Shown here piece after piece: positions 27,654-37,224 of a stretch of 64,000 nt of DNA. Below the pieces are notes generated by a model, which was given only the letters and a program-made list of their open reading frames with translations, ran no database searches and was not told the origin of the DNA. Numbering within the stretch: position 1 is the stretch's first letter; each line of letters begins with the position of its first letter. The position numbers were made by a program, and so were the translations under genes. The DNA is from Paenibacillus terrigena DSM 21567 (GTDB lineage: Bacteria > Bacillota > Bacilli > Paenibacillales > Paenibacillaceae), in assembly GCF_000374845.1 (NCBI RefSeq), contig NZ_KB895418.1, forward strand, positions 62,001 to 126,000. The letters are read 5' to 3'.

Positions 27654-29951
27654 GTGAACACAAATGAGATGATTCGATCCGCTTATCGCAGGGTAGAGGA
27701 GACCTATGATATCGTCGTTTGCGGCGGCGGTCTTGCTGGATTATGCGCGGCTGTTGCTGCCGCACGACATGGCGCAAAGGTATGCCTTGTTCAGGATCGT
27801 CCTGTATTCGGTGGTAACAGTTCTTCAGAGATTCGTGTGCCGCCGCAAGGAGTTGCAAGCTCTCATGCCTATGCGAAGGAAACAGGCATTATTTCCGAAC
27901 TGCTCATTGAGGAGCGAGCGCGCAACCATGAGGACCCGACAGGCGATAATGGCTGGATCAACAGTGTCTGGGATTTGGTACAGTACGAGATGGTTATGGC
28001 AACGTCGAATTTGAGCTTTCGGCTGAACACCGCGGTAAAAGGTGTGCTAATGAAAGATGAATTGACGATAGAGGCGGTTGTCGCACAGGTCAATCATGCG
28101 GAGACTGAACTCGTCTTACGAGCCAATACATTTATCGACTGTACGGGCGATGGCATTGTTGCGGCATTTGCTGGCTGTGAGTGGCGCATGGGCACGGAAG
28201 GACGAGATGAATACAATGAGCCGCACGCTCCTTTACAGGCAAGCAGCGCGGTTATGGGCAATTCCATTCATTTCAAAGCAAAGGATATGGGACGTCCTGT
28301 TCCATTCACAGCGCCTGATTGGGCGGTAAAGTATGAGGATCCCGATTTCTTCTACAAGCATGGGCGTTGGCCGGGTGATACGAAGAGCGGCTTTTGGTGG
28401 ATCGAATTATCGGTCCCTTGGCACACGATTTATGACAATGAAAAGCTTCGGCATGAACTGACAAGACATGTAATGGGAATATGGGATTGGATCAAGAATG
28501 GTGACAGCGAGTTCAGAGCTATATCGGCGAACTATGCGCTTGATTGGATCGGGCAAGTACCAGGAAAACGCGAGAGCCGACGCATTGTCGGCGAATACTG
28601 GATGACGGAGCATGATCCGCAGCAGAAAACGGTGTTTCCTGATGAGATTGCCTATGGTGGCTGGTTCATCGATCTGCATGAACCAGGCGGATTGCTGGCT
28701 TCAGTTAGTGAGAGAACGACTTCCGAAGGGCACGACAATAGCTACGGAGCTACGACCTATGTCGGCCCATACGGTATTCCGCTTCGCATATTGATTGCTA
28801 AGGGGATGAACAATGTCATGATGGCCGGACGGAATGTCAGCGTGACGCACGCCGCTCTAGGTACTGTAAGGGTTCAAGGCACAACAGCTCTAATGGGGCA
28901 GGCTGCGGGAACGGCTGCCGCAATCGCGATTCAGACTGGTATGCCGGTAAGAAAGGTGCCAGAGCTTGCTGCACGTGAAGTTCAACAGGCCTTGCTGCGT
29001 GACGGGTGCTTTCTATTAAATACGCATAACGAGGATCCAGACGATCTCGCGAGATTGGCTTCCGTATATGCGAGCAGCGAGGCTAAGCTGTCGGGCGCAG
29101 AGCCTTCACTTCAAGTTGAATCGAGAATCAATGAAACCTTAGCTAGTCGGCGAGGACAATGGATCGCTGTCGGCGCTGACCGCATTGACATGCTATCGTT
29201 ATGCTTGAGCAACTTATCTGACACGGTGCAGACTGTCGAAGCTCGCTTATATGCGGTCGAGCATATATGGGATTATCGCACTGAGCCGGGGGAAGCGCTT
29301 GCGATTGCGACGCTGGCAGTCGATCTCGGCAATAAGCAATGGATCGATTGGAAGACGGACCTAGATGTATCACGGCTGAAAGGTCAATACATTCGATTGG
29401 ATCTGCTGGCTAATCCACTCGTTTGCTGGCACGCTGCCGACAAGGTCGTTCCTGGTCATGTCAGCGCTTATGATCTTCTGAACGGATTTATGCGCAAGTA
29501 CGGCAACGGACTGACCATGAGCTTCCGCATCTTACCAGAACAAGCCTGCTATAGCGCCGATCAGGTGTTAAGCGGTGTTAATAGGCCTTATCTCAGCACC
29601 AATCAATGGCGCTCGGACCCGGCGCAGTCTCTGCCGCAGTGGGTCGGGCTTTCCTGGTCCGAACCCGTTCAAGCGAGAAGCATTGAGTTGACTTTCCCAG
29701 GATATATTCTTCGCGATTATCGCTCCTATCCAGCCTTCTACCGCGATCCGGAGTGTCCGCGAGATGTGAGAGCGGAAGCATTTATTCAAGGTCAATGGTT
29801 AGAGATCGGCAGTCTGGCTGGCAATTATCAGCGCAAAGCCACGATTCGACTGGAACAGCCTGTTCAGACGGATCGCGTACGAATAACGGTGCTCGCAACG
29901 AATGGCGATACATCTGCATCATTATATGAGATCCGTGTCTATGCTACATAA
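27654..29951 (+). CDS. FAD-dependent oxidoreductase with C-terminal sandwich domain
   Basis: 765 aa from a GTG at 27654 (AGGAG 9 nt upstream; an in-frame TTG at 27645 is less well placed). The N-terminal dinucleotide fold is YDIVVCGGGLAGLCAAVAAA, followed by VFGGNSSSEIRVPPQG and the FAD-binding NVMMAGRNVSVTHAALGTVR; this is the FAD_oxidored pattern. From about 490 the protein turns into beta-sandwich sequence ending in a discoidin-like unit (RSIELTFPG, RVRITVLATNG). It probably oxidises or dehydrogenates a sugar-like substrate in the cytoplasm. Confidence 0.85.
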   Translation: MNTNEMIRSAYRRVEETYDIVVCGGGLAGLCAAVAAARHGAKVCLVQDRPVFGGNSSSEIRVPPQGVASSHAYAKETGIISELLIEERARNHEDPTGDNGWINSVWDLVQYEMVMATSNLSFRLNTAVKGVLMKDELTIEAVVAQVNHAETELVLRANTFIDCTGDGIVAAFAGCEWRMGTEGRDEYNEPHAPLQASSAVMGNSIHFKAKDMGRPVPFTAPDWAVKYEDPDFFYKHGRWPGDTKSGFWWIELSVPWHTIYDNEKLRHELTRHVMGIWDWIKNGDSEFRAISANYALDWIGQVPGKRESRRIVGEYWMTEHDPQQKTVFPDEIAYGGWFIDLHEPGGLLASVSERTTSEGHDNSYGATTYVGPYGIPLRILIAKGMNNVMMAGRNVSVTHAALGTVRVQGTTALMGQAAGTAAAIAIQTGMPVRKVPELAAREVQQALLRDGCFLLNTHNEDPDDLARLASVYASSEAKLSGAEPSLQVESRINETLASRRGQWIAVGADRIDMLSLCLSNLSDTVQTVEARLYAVEHIWDYRTEPGEALAIATLAVDLGNKQWIDWKTDLDVSRLKGQYIRLDLLANPLVCWHAADKVVPGHVSAYDLLNGFMRKYGNGLTMSFRILPEQACYSADQVLSGVNRPYLSTNQWRSDPAQSLPQWVGLSWSEPVQARSIELTFPGYILRDYRSYPAFYRDPECPRDVRAEAFIQGQWLEIGSLAGNYQRKATIRLEQPVQTDRVRITVLATNGDTSASLYEIRVYAT

Positions 29952-29973
29952 CCTATGAGAAAAGGTGAGATCG

Positions 29974-30726
29974 ATGAATGTGCTGGATAACAAGGTCATA
30001 TTGATCACAGGAGGCTTAGGAACTTTAGGACGATCTGCGATTAAGATGTTTTTGGATAGAGGCGCGATCGTGTACGCGTGTGATCGCATCCCGATGGATG
30101 CTTATCCTGCCACACAGCAGCTGCTGTATCACTATGGAGAGCAGAAATTCCGCTTCATGCAAGCGGATGTATGCGAAGAAAGCGACATGATCTCTATCAT
30201 AAATGAGATTGAAAGCGCCTACGGAAGATTGGATGGCACTTATCATACGGTTCATACGAATGTATGGAAGCCCGTATTGGAGCTTACGTTGGCGGAATGG
30301 GAAGCTACAATTCGCGGAACGCTGACAAGCACATTTGTCGTGAACAAATATGCGCTGCCATTAATGATCAAGTCAGGCGGCGGCTCGATCGTGAATACTT
30401 CATCCATCCTCGGACAAATACCTTCGAAGGGCTGTCTAGCTTATGGCGCTGGCAAAGCAGGCATTAACCAATTTACTAAAGTACTCGCGCTTGATTATGC
30501 CCAATATGGAATCCGGGCTAATGTACTCGTTCCTGGTGATTTTGGATCAACAGAGAGCTTGGCAGCTCAGTCAGAACAAGCTAAGGCAGCGATGATGGAC
30601 AATGCGATGCTCGGACGCAGTGCCAGCGCGGATGAAATCAATGAAATGTCCTGCTTCTTGCTATCGGATGCTTCTTCCTATACGACAGGAGCATTATTTA
30701 CAGTAGACGGAGGATTCCATCTATGA
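29974..30726 (+). CDS. Short-chain dehydrogenase/reductase (SDR)
   Basis: 250 aa from the ATG at 29974 with AGGTG 7 nt upstream; the GTG at 29965 lies inside that site. The NAD(P) motif is ITGGLGTLG, the catalytic set is Ser in NTSSILG with YGAGK, and the C-terminal TGALFTVDGGFHL is standard. It oxidises or reduces a hydroxyl of the pathway intermediate. The D after strand 2 (YACDRIPMD) hints at NAD rather than NADP. Confidence 0.92.
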   Translation: MNVLDNKVILITGGLGTLGRSAIKMFLDRGAIVYACDRIPMDAYPATQQLLYHYGEQKFRFMQADVCEESDMISIINEIESAYGRLDGTYHTVHTNVWKPVLELTLAEWEATIRGTLTSTFVVNKYALPLMIKSGGGSIVNTSSILGQIPSKGCLAYGAGKAGINQFTKVLALDYAQYGIRANVLVPGDFGSTESLAAQSEQAKAAMMDNAMLGRSASADEINEMSCFLLSDASSYTTGALFTVDGGFHL

Positions 30727-31505
30727 TGAACTATTTGATGCATTTATGCACCCGCGAAGAAATTGCAGAGCGTGCGGGTCAAGGCTGTGCAGTAGTGGTC
30801 CCGCTTGCGGCGACAGAGCAGCATGGACCGCATCTTCCCGTGTATACGGACAGCCTGATCTGCGAACATATCATTCATCGTGCAGGTGAACAGGCTGCTC
30901 TTGAAGTACCTATCCTAATCACGCCGGTGCTTCCAATCGGCTGCTCACAGCATCACTTGTCATTTGGCGGTACCATCTCGTTCTCATCCACCACCTATTT
31001 GCGAGTATTGAAGGATATCGGAGAGAGCTTAGTACTGGACGGCTTCAGCAAGATCATCTTCGTGAACGCGCATGGCGGCAATGATCCGATCATGACGCAG
31101 ACGGTCAATGATCTTGCGGTCGCTCATCCGATCTGGACGGCATCCGCTTCCTATTGGAGTGTTGCAGGCGAAGCGCTGCGCGCAATCAACGCGGGTGAAG
31201 TTGGGATGGTGCCTGGGCATGCGGGCGGATTCGAGACGTCAGCGATCCTAGCAATTCGGCCAGAGCTGGTTAGAGCCGATCGAATCGGAGATGAGCATAT
31301 AAGCCGTGAATGGATCAACTCAGGACCTCCAGGCGCCTTTATCGGTAGGCATGGTGAGCTGACAGGCTATGACGGCTACACGGATTCCGCACATACTGCT
31401 ACTGCGGAAAGAGGCAGACTCTATCTGGACACGATTATTGCCAGCTTGTCGAACTGGTTGGTTCATACGGTTCAAGCTATGAACAAAGGAGAGCAGAGCA
31501 GATGA
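30723..31505 (+). CDS. Creatininase-family amidohydrolase
   Basis: 260 aa, start overlapping the SDR stop (ATGATGA; a second ATG at 30726 is equally possible). Metal ligands are visible in ATEQHGPHLPVYTDSL (Glu32, His34, Asp43), then VNAHGGNDPI and GHAGGFETSAIL. The family comprises zinc/manganese cyclic amide hydrolases (creatininase, formamide-type enzymes). With MlrC, this is the second amide-cleaving enzyme at the locus. Confidence 0.9.
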   Translation: MMNYLMHLCTREEIAERAGQGCAVVVPLAATEQHGPHLPVYTDSLICEHIIHRAGEQAALEVPILITPVLPIGCSQHHLSFGGTISFSSTTYLRVLKDIGESLVLDGFSKIIFVNAHGGNDPIMTQTVNDLAVAHPIWTASASYWSVAGEALRAINAGEVGMVPGHAGGFETSAILAIRPELVRADRIGDEHISREWINSGPPGAFIGRHGELTGYDGYTDSAHTATAERGRLYLDTIIASLSNWLVHTVQAMNKGEQSR

Positions 31506-32650
31506 CCGAGATTAGCTTAGAGAGTAATCCGAATCACAAGCGAATCGCTGCTATTGTAACGGAATACCGCTATAATTCGCATGCCGACGTCATTCTAGGA
31601 CGATTGCTGGGCGATTTTGCATATCAACCGCAGATTGAGGTCGTATCGATCTACACCGATCAAGTACCCGTAAATGATATGAGCAGAGAAGCGGCCGCCA
31701 GATTGGGAATTCCAATCTATCCGACGATTCGGGAAGCGATTCGTAATCAGCAGGGAACAGGCCCAATCGATGGAGTCGTCATTATCGGTGAACATGGAGC
31801 CTATCCATACAATGAGAAGGGGCAGATGATGTATCCGAGACGGCGCATGCTCGAAGAAACGCTTGCTGCGTTGGATGAGCTTCAATTGGTCGTGCCAATA
31901 TTTTCAGATAAGCATCTATCCTATGATTATCAGGATGCTGTTTGGATGTACACGCAATTGAAAAGTCGGGGGATACCGTTTATGGGGGGCTCATCTATTC
32001 CATTTTCTGAAACGGTTCCACCACTAAATCCTCACAAGCTCCAATCCGCAGCCGAAATATTGGTCGTCAGTCATTCGCCGTTAGTTGAAGCCTATGGATT
32101 TCATGCTCTAGAAGTTCTGCAATCGCTTGCTGAGCAAAGAGAATGCGGAGAATGCGGCGTACATTCCGTACAATTCATGCAGGGACCTGAAGTATGGGAG
32201 TGCATGGATCGCAAGGAATGGCCGGAGGATTTATTGCTGCAGGCGCTTGACACTTACCCGGATCTTCCTAACGTTCACCCGCGCGAACTTGATTCCAATC
32301 CTATGCTCATGGTTGTCCAATATGTAGATGGTCCAAAGGGTTATGTGGTTCAGTTTAATAAGCTTGTTGAACAATGGGCAGCGTGCTTCCGCACGAAACA
32401 AGGTGAAACGGCTGCTGTTCTCTTCAACAGCGGGTTAGATCGTCCCTTTGTGCATTTCGAACATTTGACCAAGAAGATTGAGTACTTGATCATGTCAGGT
32501 GTGCCACCGTTTCCGATGGAACGTACACTAATGACGACTGCACTGACCTGTGCGGTGGTTGATGCTGCCTATTACGGACCGAGTTATCAGTCGGAGAAGA
32601 TTGATATTGTATATAAACCGATGGTCAAATGTATACGGAATACGCCTTAA
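31502..32650 (+). CDS. Unrecognised 382-aa cytoplasmic protein, last gene of catabolic operon
   Basis: Start overlaps the creatininase-like stop (ATGA). The N-terminal about 130 residues look Rossmann-like (KRIAAIVTEYRYNSHADVIL, GVVIIGEHGAYPYNEKGQMM) but lack a GxGxxG loop. The rest has conserved-looking motifs (FSDKHLSYDY, FMGGSSIPF, LVVSHSPLVEAYGFHALEVL, a CGECG pair, LDSNPMLMVVQYVDGPKGYV). No signal peptide or membrane segment. It may be distantly related to Gfo/Idh/MocA-type enzymes that lost cofactor binding; I do not recognise the family. Tight coupling to the creatininase-like gene argues for a shared pathway. Confidence 0.7.
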   Translation: MTEISLESNPNHKRIAAIVTEYRYNSHADVILGRLLGDFAYQPQIEVVSIYTDQVPVNDMSREAAARLGIPIYPTIREAIRNQQGTGPIDGVVIIGEHGAYPYNEKGQMMYPRRRMLEETLAALDELQLVVPIFSDKHLSYDYQDAVWMYTQLKSRGIPFMGGSSIPFSETVPPLNPHKLQSAAEILVVSHSPLVEAYGFHALEVLQSLAEQRECGECGVHSVQFMQGPEVWECMDRKEWPEDLLLQALDTYPDLPNVHPRELDSNPMLMVVQYVDGPKGYVVQFNKLVEQWAACFRTKQGETAAVLFNSGLDRPFVHFEHLTKKIEYLIMSGVPPFPMERTLMTTALTCAVVDAAYYGPSYQSEKIDIVYKPMVKCIRNTP

Positions 32651-32720
32651 CTCATCCTGAGGACATGTAGCTTGTCGCTATATTGATAAATCATTGAAAA
32701 GATATGATATGTAAATTAAC

Positions 32721-32749
32721 TTTACATTATTATCATGTATTACTATAAT
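32721..32749 (+). promoter_or_regulatory. SigA-type promoter of the soluble chemoreceptor gene
   Basis: TTTACA (32721-32726) and a perfect TATAAT (32744-32749), spaced 17 bp. The expected start site near 32756 argues that translation begins at 32814 rather than at the ATG at 32757. Confidence 0.75.
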
Positions 32750-32813
32750 AATCAAAATGCTAAATGATCATTTTTTAAGCATCGAATCTAGTGAGGATAG
32801 GACTGAGGTAATG

Positions 32814-33677
32814 ATGGAGAACGTTGTAACGGACAGAAAAAATGACACCGAATTAATAGAAGCATTCGCGAAAGTAGCGCCATACTTGAATAGAATAATG
32901 CATGACGATATTTCCGTTAGTGTATACAACACGGAGAAACTGATGATCTCTGTTCCAGCTAAGACGTTCTCACTGAATCTCAAGCCTGAAGAGCCGCTGC
33001 TGGAAGGAGATATTCTAACAGAAGCCATTCGCAATGATAAAGAAATATCCGGCATCGTTCCGAAGGAATTGTTCGGTGTTCCATTTGCTTCGCGAGTTAT
33101 CCCTATACATAATCAGCACGGTGAAGTCATCGGTGGAGTCGGTGTTGGCTCTAGCTTAGAGAAGGCAAATGCGCTCTTTCATGTTGCTGAAGATTTGTCT
33201 GCTACCGTGGAAGAAACCGCTGCTTCTTTCTCCTCAATCACGAACTCTGTTATGGAGTTGGCTAACCGGCTAGTGGATGTTTCTAACCATATGAAAGATG
33301 TAAGCTCTGGCGCACAACAGATTGGGAACATATCGAGTGTTGTTAAGGAAGTCTCAGACCAGAGCCATCTATTAGGTTTGAACGCAGCGATAGAAGCTGC
33401 CCGCGCAGGTGATACGGGACGTGGTTTCGGGGTTGTCGCGGACGAAATCCGCAAATTAGCGACCTATTCGAAGCAGAATGCGTTCCAGATTGATGACATT
33501 ACGAAGAATATGCAGATAGCGATTCGCAATTTAGAGCAAGCGTTTCAAGGAATTAACGATTATATCAACCATCAAGTCACTTCTATTCAAGAATTGACTG
33601 CAACAGTACAGCAGATCAATCAGAATGCCCAGCAGCTGTCGGTGATGGCTGAGAAGAATCTTACAATTGAAAAGTAA
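32814..33677 (+). CDS. Soluble methyl-accepting chemotaxis protein, YfmS-like
   Basis: 287 aa from the ATG at 32814 (ATG 32811 adjacent); the open frame upstream has no ribosome site. B. subtilis YfmS is 286 aa. There are no membrane helices. The N-terminal about 130 residues form a PAS/Cache-like sensory fold (ISVSVYNTEKLMISVPAK, GGVGVGSSLEKANALF). The C-terminus is a short signalling helix hairpin with the receptor tip ([32 protein letters not shown]). It would signal to CheA through CheW from the cytoplasm. Confidence 0.9.
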   Translation: MENVVTDRKNDTELIEAFAKVAPYLNRIMHDDISVSVYNTEKLMISVPAKTFSLNLKPEEPLLEGDILTEAIRNDKEISGIVPKELFGVPFASRVIPIHNQHGEVIGGVGVGSSLEKANALFHVAEDLSATVEETAASFSSITNSVMELANRLVDVSNHMKDVSSGAQQIGNISSVVKEVSDQSHLLGLNAAIEAARAGDTGRGFGVVADEIRKLATYSKQNAFQIDDITKNMQIAIRNLEQAFQGINDYINHQVTSIQELTATVQQINQNAQQLSVMAEKNLTIEK

Positions 33678-33774
33678 TCTAATAATCATCGTTATTTACA
33701 GCAGCTTATTTGCTCCTTATTCCTAGGGAGTTGATATGATAGGTCCTAACGCATAAATCGTATGTCCCATGAAG

Positions 33775-33811
33775 CATCTTCCATTTTTTTATCTGGAAGG
33801 TGTTTTTTTTT
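33775..33811 (+). terminator. Terminator after soluble chemoreceptor gene
   Basis: CATCTTCCA (33775-33783) and TGGAAGGTG (33794-33802), one G-U pair, followed by nine Ts. The rest of the 33678-33945 gap holds a TATAAT at 33886-33891 and a short inverted repeat AGTATT/AATACT, likely the promoter of the next gene. Confidence 0.85.
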
Positions 33812-33945
33812 TACATATATGCGCTAATTCGTTTAAGTGAGTTAGCATTCTATGAAAATATTAAACAGTATTCTAATACTTAACTTATAATCCTCTAATT
33901 CGAATCAAGTATGATGAAGGAAATTATTGGGATGGAGTGAGTAGT

Positions 33946-34218
33946 GTGAAAGCGATGGTGTTACAGTTCTATCAAAAGAGCATACCCGTATTTCCATATC
34001 ATGCGAATGCAGATATTCAAGCTTTGAGACGGAAAGTGAACGAGTTGAAATATGATTTTATGTTCCGTAAACGTTGGCGTCGAATCGTGTCTATAGACCT
34101 AGGTAGTGAGGTTGCCATTTTCCAATATAATGACGGAACGAAGTTATATTTGGAAGTTGCAAAAGGTGTCCGAGGTGATGTGAATGGCAATGCAGCAGAC
34201 ATCCAATCAATACGTTGA
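33946..34218 (+). CDS. Small basic/hydrophobic protein of chemosensory cluster, function unknown
   Basis: 90 aa from a GTG at 33946 (GGAG 6 nt upstream; another GTG at 33937 is also in frame). It contains a basic patch MFRKRWRRIVSI followed by beta-like segments (EVAIFQYNDGTKLYLEVAKG). No recognised domain. Its last 35 bases overlap cheW, strongly suggesting translational coupling and a role with CheW/CheA. Confidence 0.6.
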   Translation: MKAMVLQFYQKSIPVFPYHANADIQALRRKVNELKYDFMFRKRWRRIVSIDLGSEVAIFQYNDGTKLYLEVAKGVRGDVNGNAADIQSIR

Positions 34219-34606
34219 GATTGGGCTTGGGAATGATCGGTTTGCGCTTCCGATTCAGGAGATCCACGAGATTATTAAGATGCAGCCTATCATCGAAATA
34301 CCGAACACCCCAACTTCTCTGCTCGGCGTCATTAATCTTCGGGGAAATGTTATACCGATTGTCAATATTCACAGCTACTTAGGTATGCCAAAAGTACCGG
34401 ATACGAAAATGAATCGGATCATCATCGTGAACTATGAACAATCTATGGTCGGCATTGTGGCTGATCAAGTCATACAGGTCACTTCTTACTCCCAAATCGA
34501 GCCACTTCCTTATGGAGAACAGCACCATGATGGTCGGCATGCAAATCATGTGGCCAATGTGCAAGGTGTATTAATTAATATTATTAGTATGGATCAAATA
34601 TTGTAA
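34184..34606 (+). CDS. cheW: Chemotaxis coupling protein CheW
   Basis: 140 aa, one CheW domain: YVEIGLGNDRFALPIQEIHE, TSLLGVINLRGNVIPIVNIH, MVGIVADQVIQVT. It links receptors to the kinase CheA. AGGTGATG lies just upstream; ATG 34190 is an alternative. It is shorter than the typical about 155 aa but the fold appears complete. Confidence 0.93.
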   Translation: MAMQQTSNQYVEIGLGNDRFALPIQEIHEIIKMQPIIEIPNTPTSLLGVINLRGNVIPIVNIHSYLGMPKVPDTKMNRIIIVNYEQSMVGIVADQVIQVTSYSQIEPLPYGEQHHDGRHANHVANVQGVLINIISMDQIL

Positions 34607-34645
34607 ATAAAATGTAAGGAAATTATGTTGTCGAGGAGTTAAGTG

Positions 34646-37195
34646 ATGTCAATACCTTCTCATTTAAGCGAATATATGAGTGTTTTTATGGATGAATTGG
34701 ATGAACAAATTCAAATCATGGAAGAACAGTTGCTGAAATTGGAAGCGCAGGGCGGAAAGGTCACGATTATTCAGACTTTATTTCGAGCTGCGCATACCTT
34801 AAAGGGATCTTCGGCAGCGATGGGATTTGATGCCCTGAAAAATTTAACACATGGGATGGAAAATGTTTTTGATCTCATTCGTAATCGTCAATTGGTCGTG
34901 GATTCTGCGCTGACAAGCGTCTTATTTCATGCGACAGACTATTTGAAATTATTACGGCACTCGCTGCTCGAAGGGCAGCAAGATACGGTGGATATTGATC
35001 CTCTACTCGTCTTGCTAGAGCAAATTACCCAGCAGAATTCGACCGAGAGTAAGCTAGCTTACGATCCAGCTGTTATGGCAGGGGATCTAGGATTATCTGA
35101 GCTTGTCGTTGAACTGAATCGGTTTCAGCGAAATGTGGCGATTCAAGCGATGCGTAATCAACATGAAGTTTATTCCATCTACTGCCGGGTTCGCTCGGAT
35201 GCGGTAATGAAATCGGTCAGAGCGCTGCTCGTATATCAAGCGCTGCAAGAGAGTAGTGAAGTGATTGCTGCCTTCCCGCCCGTTACAGACATTGAAGATG
35301 AGAGTAAATTCCTCGGCGAATTTATTCTCGTTGTTGTTACGAAGGAGTCTCAGCAGCTGCTCGAGGAGCGGTTAAGCGAAATCTCTCAGATTGAAGTCAT
35401 ACATATAGAATCGATTCACCTCAACAACTTGGATCAATATGTGAATGAAGAAGATGCATCTCGCAATCTCTCATCAAACGAACAGATAGGGAAGTCAGAT
35501 ACATCAGGAACTGGTGATCAACCACAAGTACGTCGAAGCCAGACCGTTCGCGTCGATGTAGATCGATTAGAACAGCTTCTCAATCTTGTTGGGGAATTGA
35601 TTATTGATAATACAAGGCTGCATGAGGTCACTTCCCGGATGATGCAGAAGCAGCAGCGGGAGGATAGCGATTTAGCAACGTTAAGCGATATTGCCAATCA
35701 TTTCGGTCTGATCATTAGCGACCTGCAAGAAGGCATGATGAAGACACGAATGCTTCCGATTGAACATTTATTCAATCGGTTTCCGCGTATGGTACGTGAT
35801 ATGGCACAAGCCACGAGCAAAGAAATTGAATTTGTTATGGAAGGCAAAGAGACAGAACTCGATCGGAAGTTAATTGAAGAGATTAGTGATCCACTCATAC
35901 ATATTTTGCGTAATGCGGCCGATCATGGCATTGAGTCCCCAGAAGAACGCGTACATTGCGGCAAACCGCGAGCAGGAACTCTTGTATTAAAAGCGGCGCA
36001 TCAGGATAATCAGATCATGATTTCCGTTACCGATGACGGTAAAGGGATTGACCCTATTAAAGTCAAATCGTCCGCGATCCGTAAAGGGATCATCACGGAG
36101 CATGAGGCGGAACGGATGACGGAGAATGAACTGCAGCATTTGATATTCAGATCAGGTTTATCAACGGCAGAGCAAGTAACCGATTTATCTGGGCGCGGCG
36201 TAGGGATGGATATTGTACGCGCACATATTGAGAAGCTCAACGGTCTGATTGATATCCATTCGACTGTCGGAATGGGGACCAGCATTACGATCCGTCTTCC
36301 TCTTACCTTAGCCATTATCCGTGCGCTTATGGTGGAGCTGGACGAACGCATGTATGCAATCCCCTTGATGAACGTTGTAGAGATTGTCGCGCTTCAACCG
36401 AATGAGATTAAGATCGCACATGGTCGGGAGATTTGCTTCATTCGAGGGAATGTCTATCCTTTCATTCGACTGGATCAGAAGCTTCGAGTTGCTAGCGGAA
36501 CCCAAGTCAGAACGCAAGCGCGGCGTACGACTGTCATCATCGTCTCCTTCGGAGATAAGCAAGTATGCATTGCGGTAGACCGGACACTCGGAAACCGTGA
36601 AATTGTTATGAAATCATTAGGAACATATGTGGGCGAGGTTCCTTATATCTCGGGTTCGACGATTACCGGGGACGGAGGTATTGCGCTTGTACTGGATGTT
36701 CATGCGCTTGTGAACGAGGAAGGCAGCAAGATCATGATGACGACGAGCGAACAGACGTTAGGCATGAAAAATAGAGCAGCAGAGGTGACGATCTTCCGGC
36801 TTGCTCAACATCACTTTGGTATTTCGGTTCATGATGTTCGAGAAATTATTCAGGTGCCTGACATTGAAAGCATTCTGCACTCGTCTCCTTTTGTTCAGGG
36901 GATGTTCTCACTTCGCGGGGAGTATTTGCCGTTGTATGATCTTCACCGGTTCTTAGGACTGCAGCGCCATGAATCGAGCAAAGCACGCATTATTGTGATG
37001 GATTCGAGTCGAGGTACAGTAGGAATTCTCATCGATCAAGTGATGGAAGTGACCACGTTAGATGAAGAGACACGTGTAGAAGATATCCAGGGACCAAGAA
37101 ATGCATCTTCAGGGATCGTAGGCGTATACAGCAATAAAGGTCAATTAGTTACGTGGTTACATCTCGATGATATGATTACAGAAACAATGAGATAG
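34646..37195 (+). CDS. cheA: Chemotaxis histidine kinase CheA with two C-terminal CheW domains
   Basis: 849 aa from the ATG at 34646 (GAGGAG 7 nt upstream). Order: HPt domain (1-105; AHTLKGSSAAMGF, phospho-His50), a P2-like/linker region (about 145-275), dimerisation helices (RLEQLLNLVGELIIDNTRL), ATPase (N-box HILRNAADHGIESPEER, VTDDGKGIDP, GRGVGMD), then two regulatory CheW-like domains (about 555-685, RALMVELDERMYAIPLMNVV; about 710-845, TIFRLAQHHFGISVHDVREI). Standard CheA has one such domain. No cheY, cheB or cheR follows, so its phosphorylation target lies elsewhere. Confidence 0.93.
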   Translation: MSIPSHLSEYMSVFMDELDEQIQIMEEQLLKLEAQGGKVTIIQTLFRAAHTLKGSSAAMGFDALKNLTHGMENVFDLIRNRQLVVDSALTSVLFHATDYLKLLRHSLLEGQQDTVDIDPLLVLLEQITQQNSTESKLAYDPAVMAGDLGLSELVVELNRFQRNVAIQAMRNQHEVYSIYCRVRSDAVMKSVRALLVYQALQESSEVIAAFPPVTDIEDESKFLGEFILVVVTKESQQLLEERLSEISQIEVIHIESIHLNNLDQYVNEEDASRNLSSNEQIGKSDTSGTGDQPQVRRSQTVRVDVDRLEQLLNLVGELIIDNTRLHEVTSRMMQKQQREDSDLATLSDIANHFGLIISDLQEGMMKTRMLPIEHLFNRFPRMVRDMAQATSKEIEFVMEGKETELDRKLIEEISDPLIHILRNAADHGIESPEERVHCGKPRAGTLVLKAAHQDNQIMISVTDDGKGIDPIKVKSSAIRKGIITEHEAERMTENELQHLIFRSGLSTAEQVTDLSGRGVGMDIVRAHIEKLNGLIDIHSTVGMGTSITIRLPLTLAIIRALMVELDERMYAIPLMNVVEIVALQPNEIKIAHGREICFIRGNVYPFIRLDQKLRVASGTQVRTQARRTTVIIVSFGDKQVCIAVDRTLGNREIVMKSLGTYVGEVPYISGSTITGDGGIALVLDVHALVNEEGSKIMMTTSEQTLGMKNRAAEVTIFRLAQHHFGISVHDVREIIQVPDIESILHSSPFVQGMFSLRGEYLPLYDLHRFLGLQRHESSKARIIVMDSSRGTVGILIDQVMEVTTLDEETRVEDIQGPRNASSGIVGVYSNKGQLVTWLHLDDMITETMR

Positions 37196-37224
37196 TCTTA
37201 ATTCGATCGAAGGGGTCATAGATC

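Noticed and set aside
32757-32813. Upstream ATG extending the soluble chemoreceptor by 19 residues
   Set aside because: It coincides with the predicted transcription start and has no ribosome site; the shorter form matches YfmS length.
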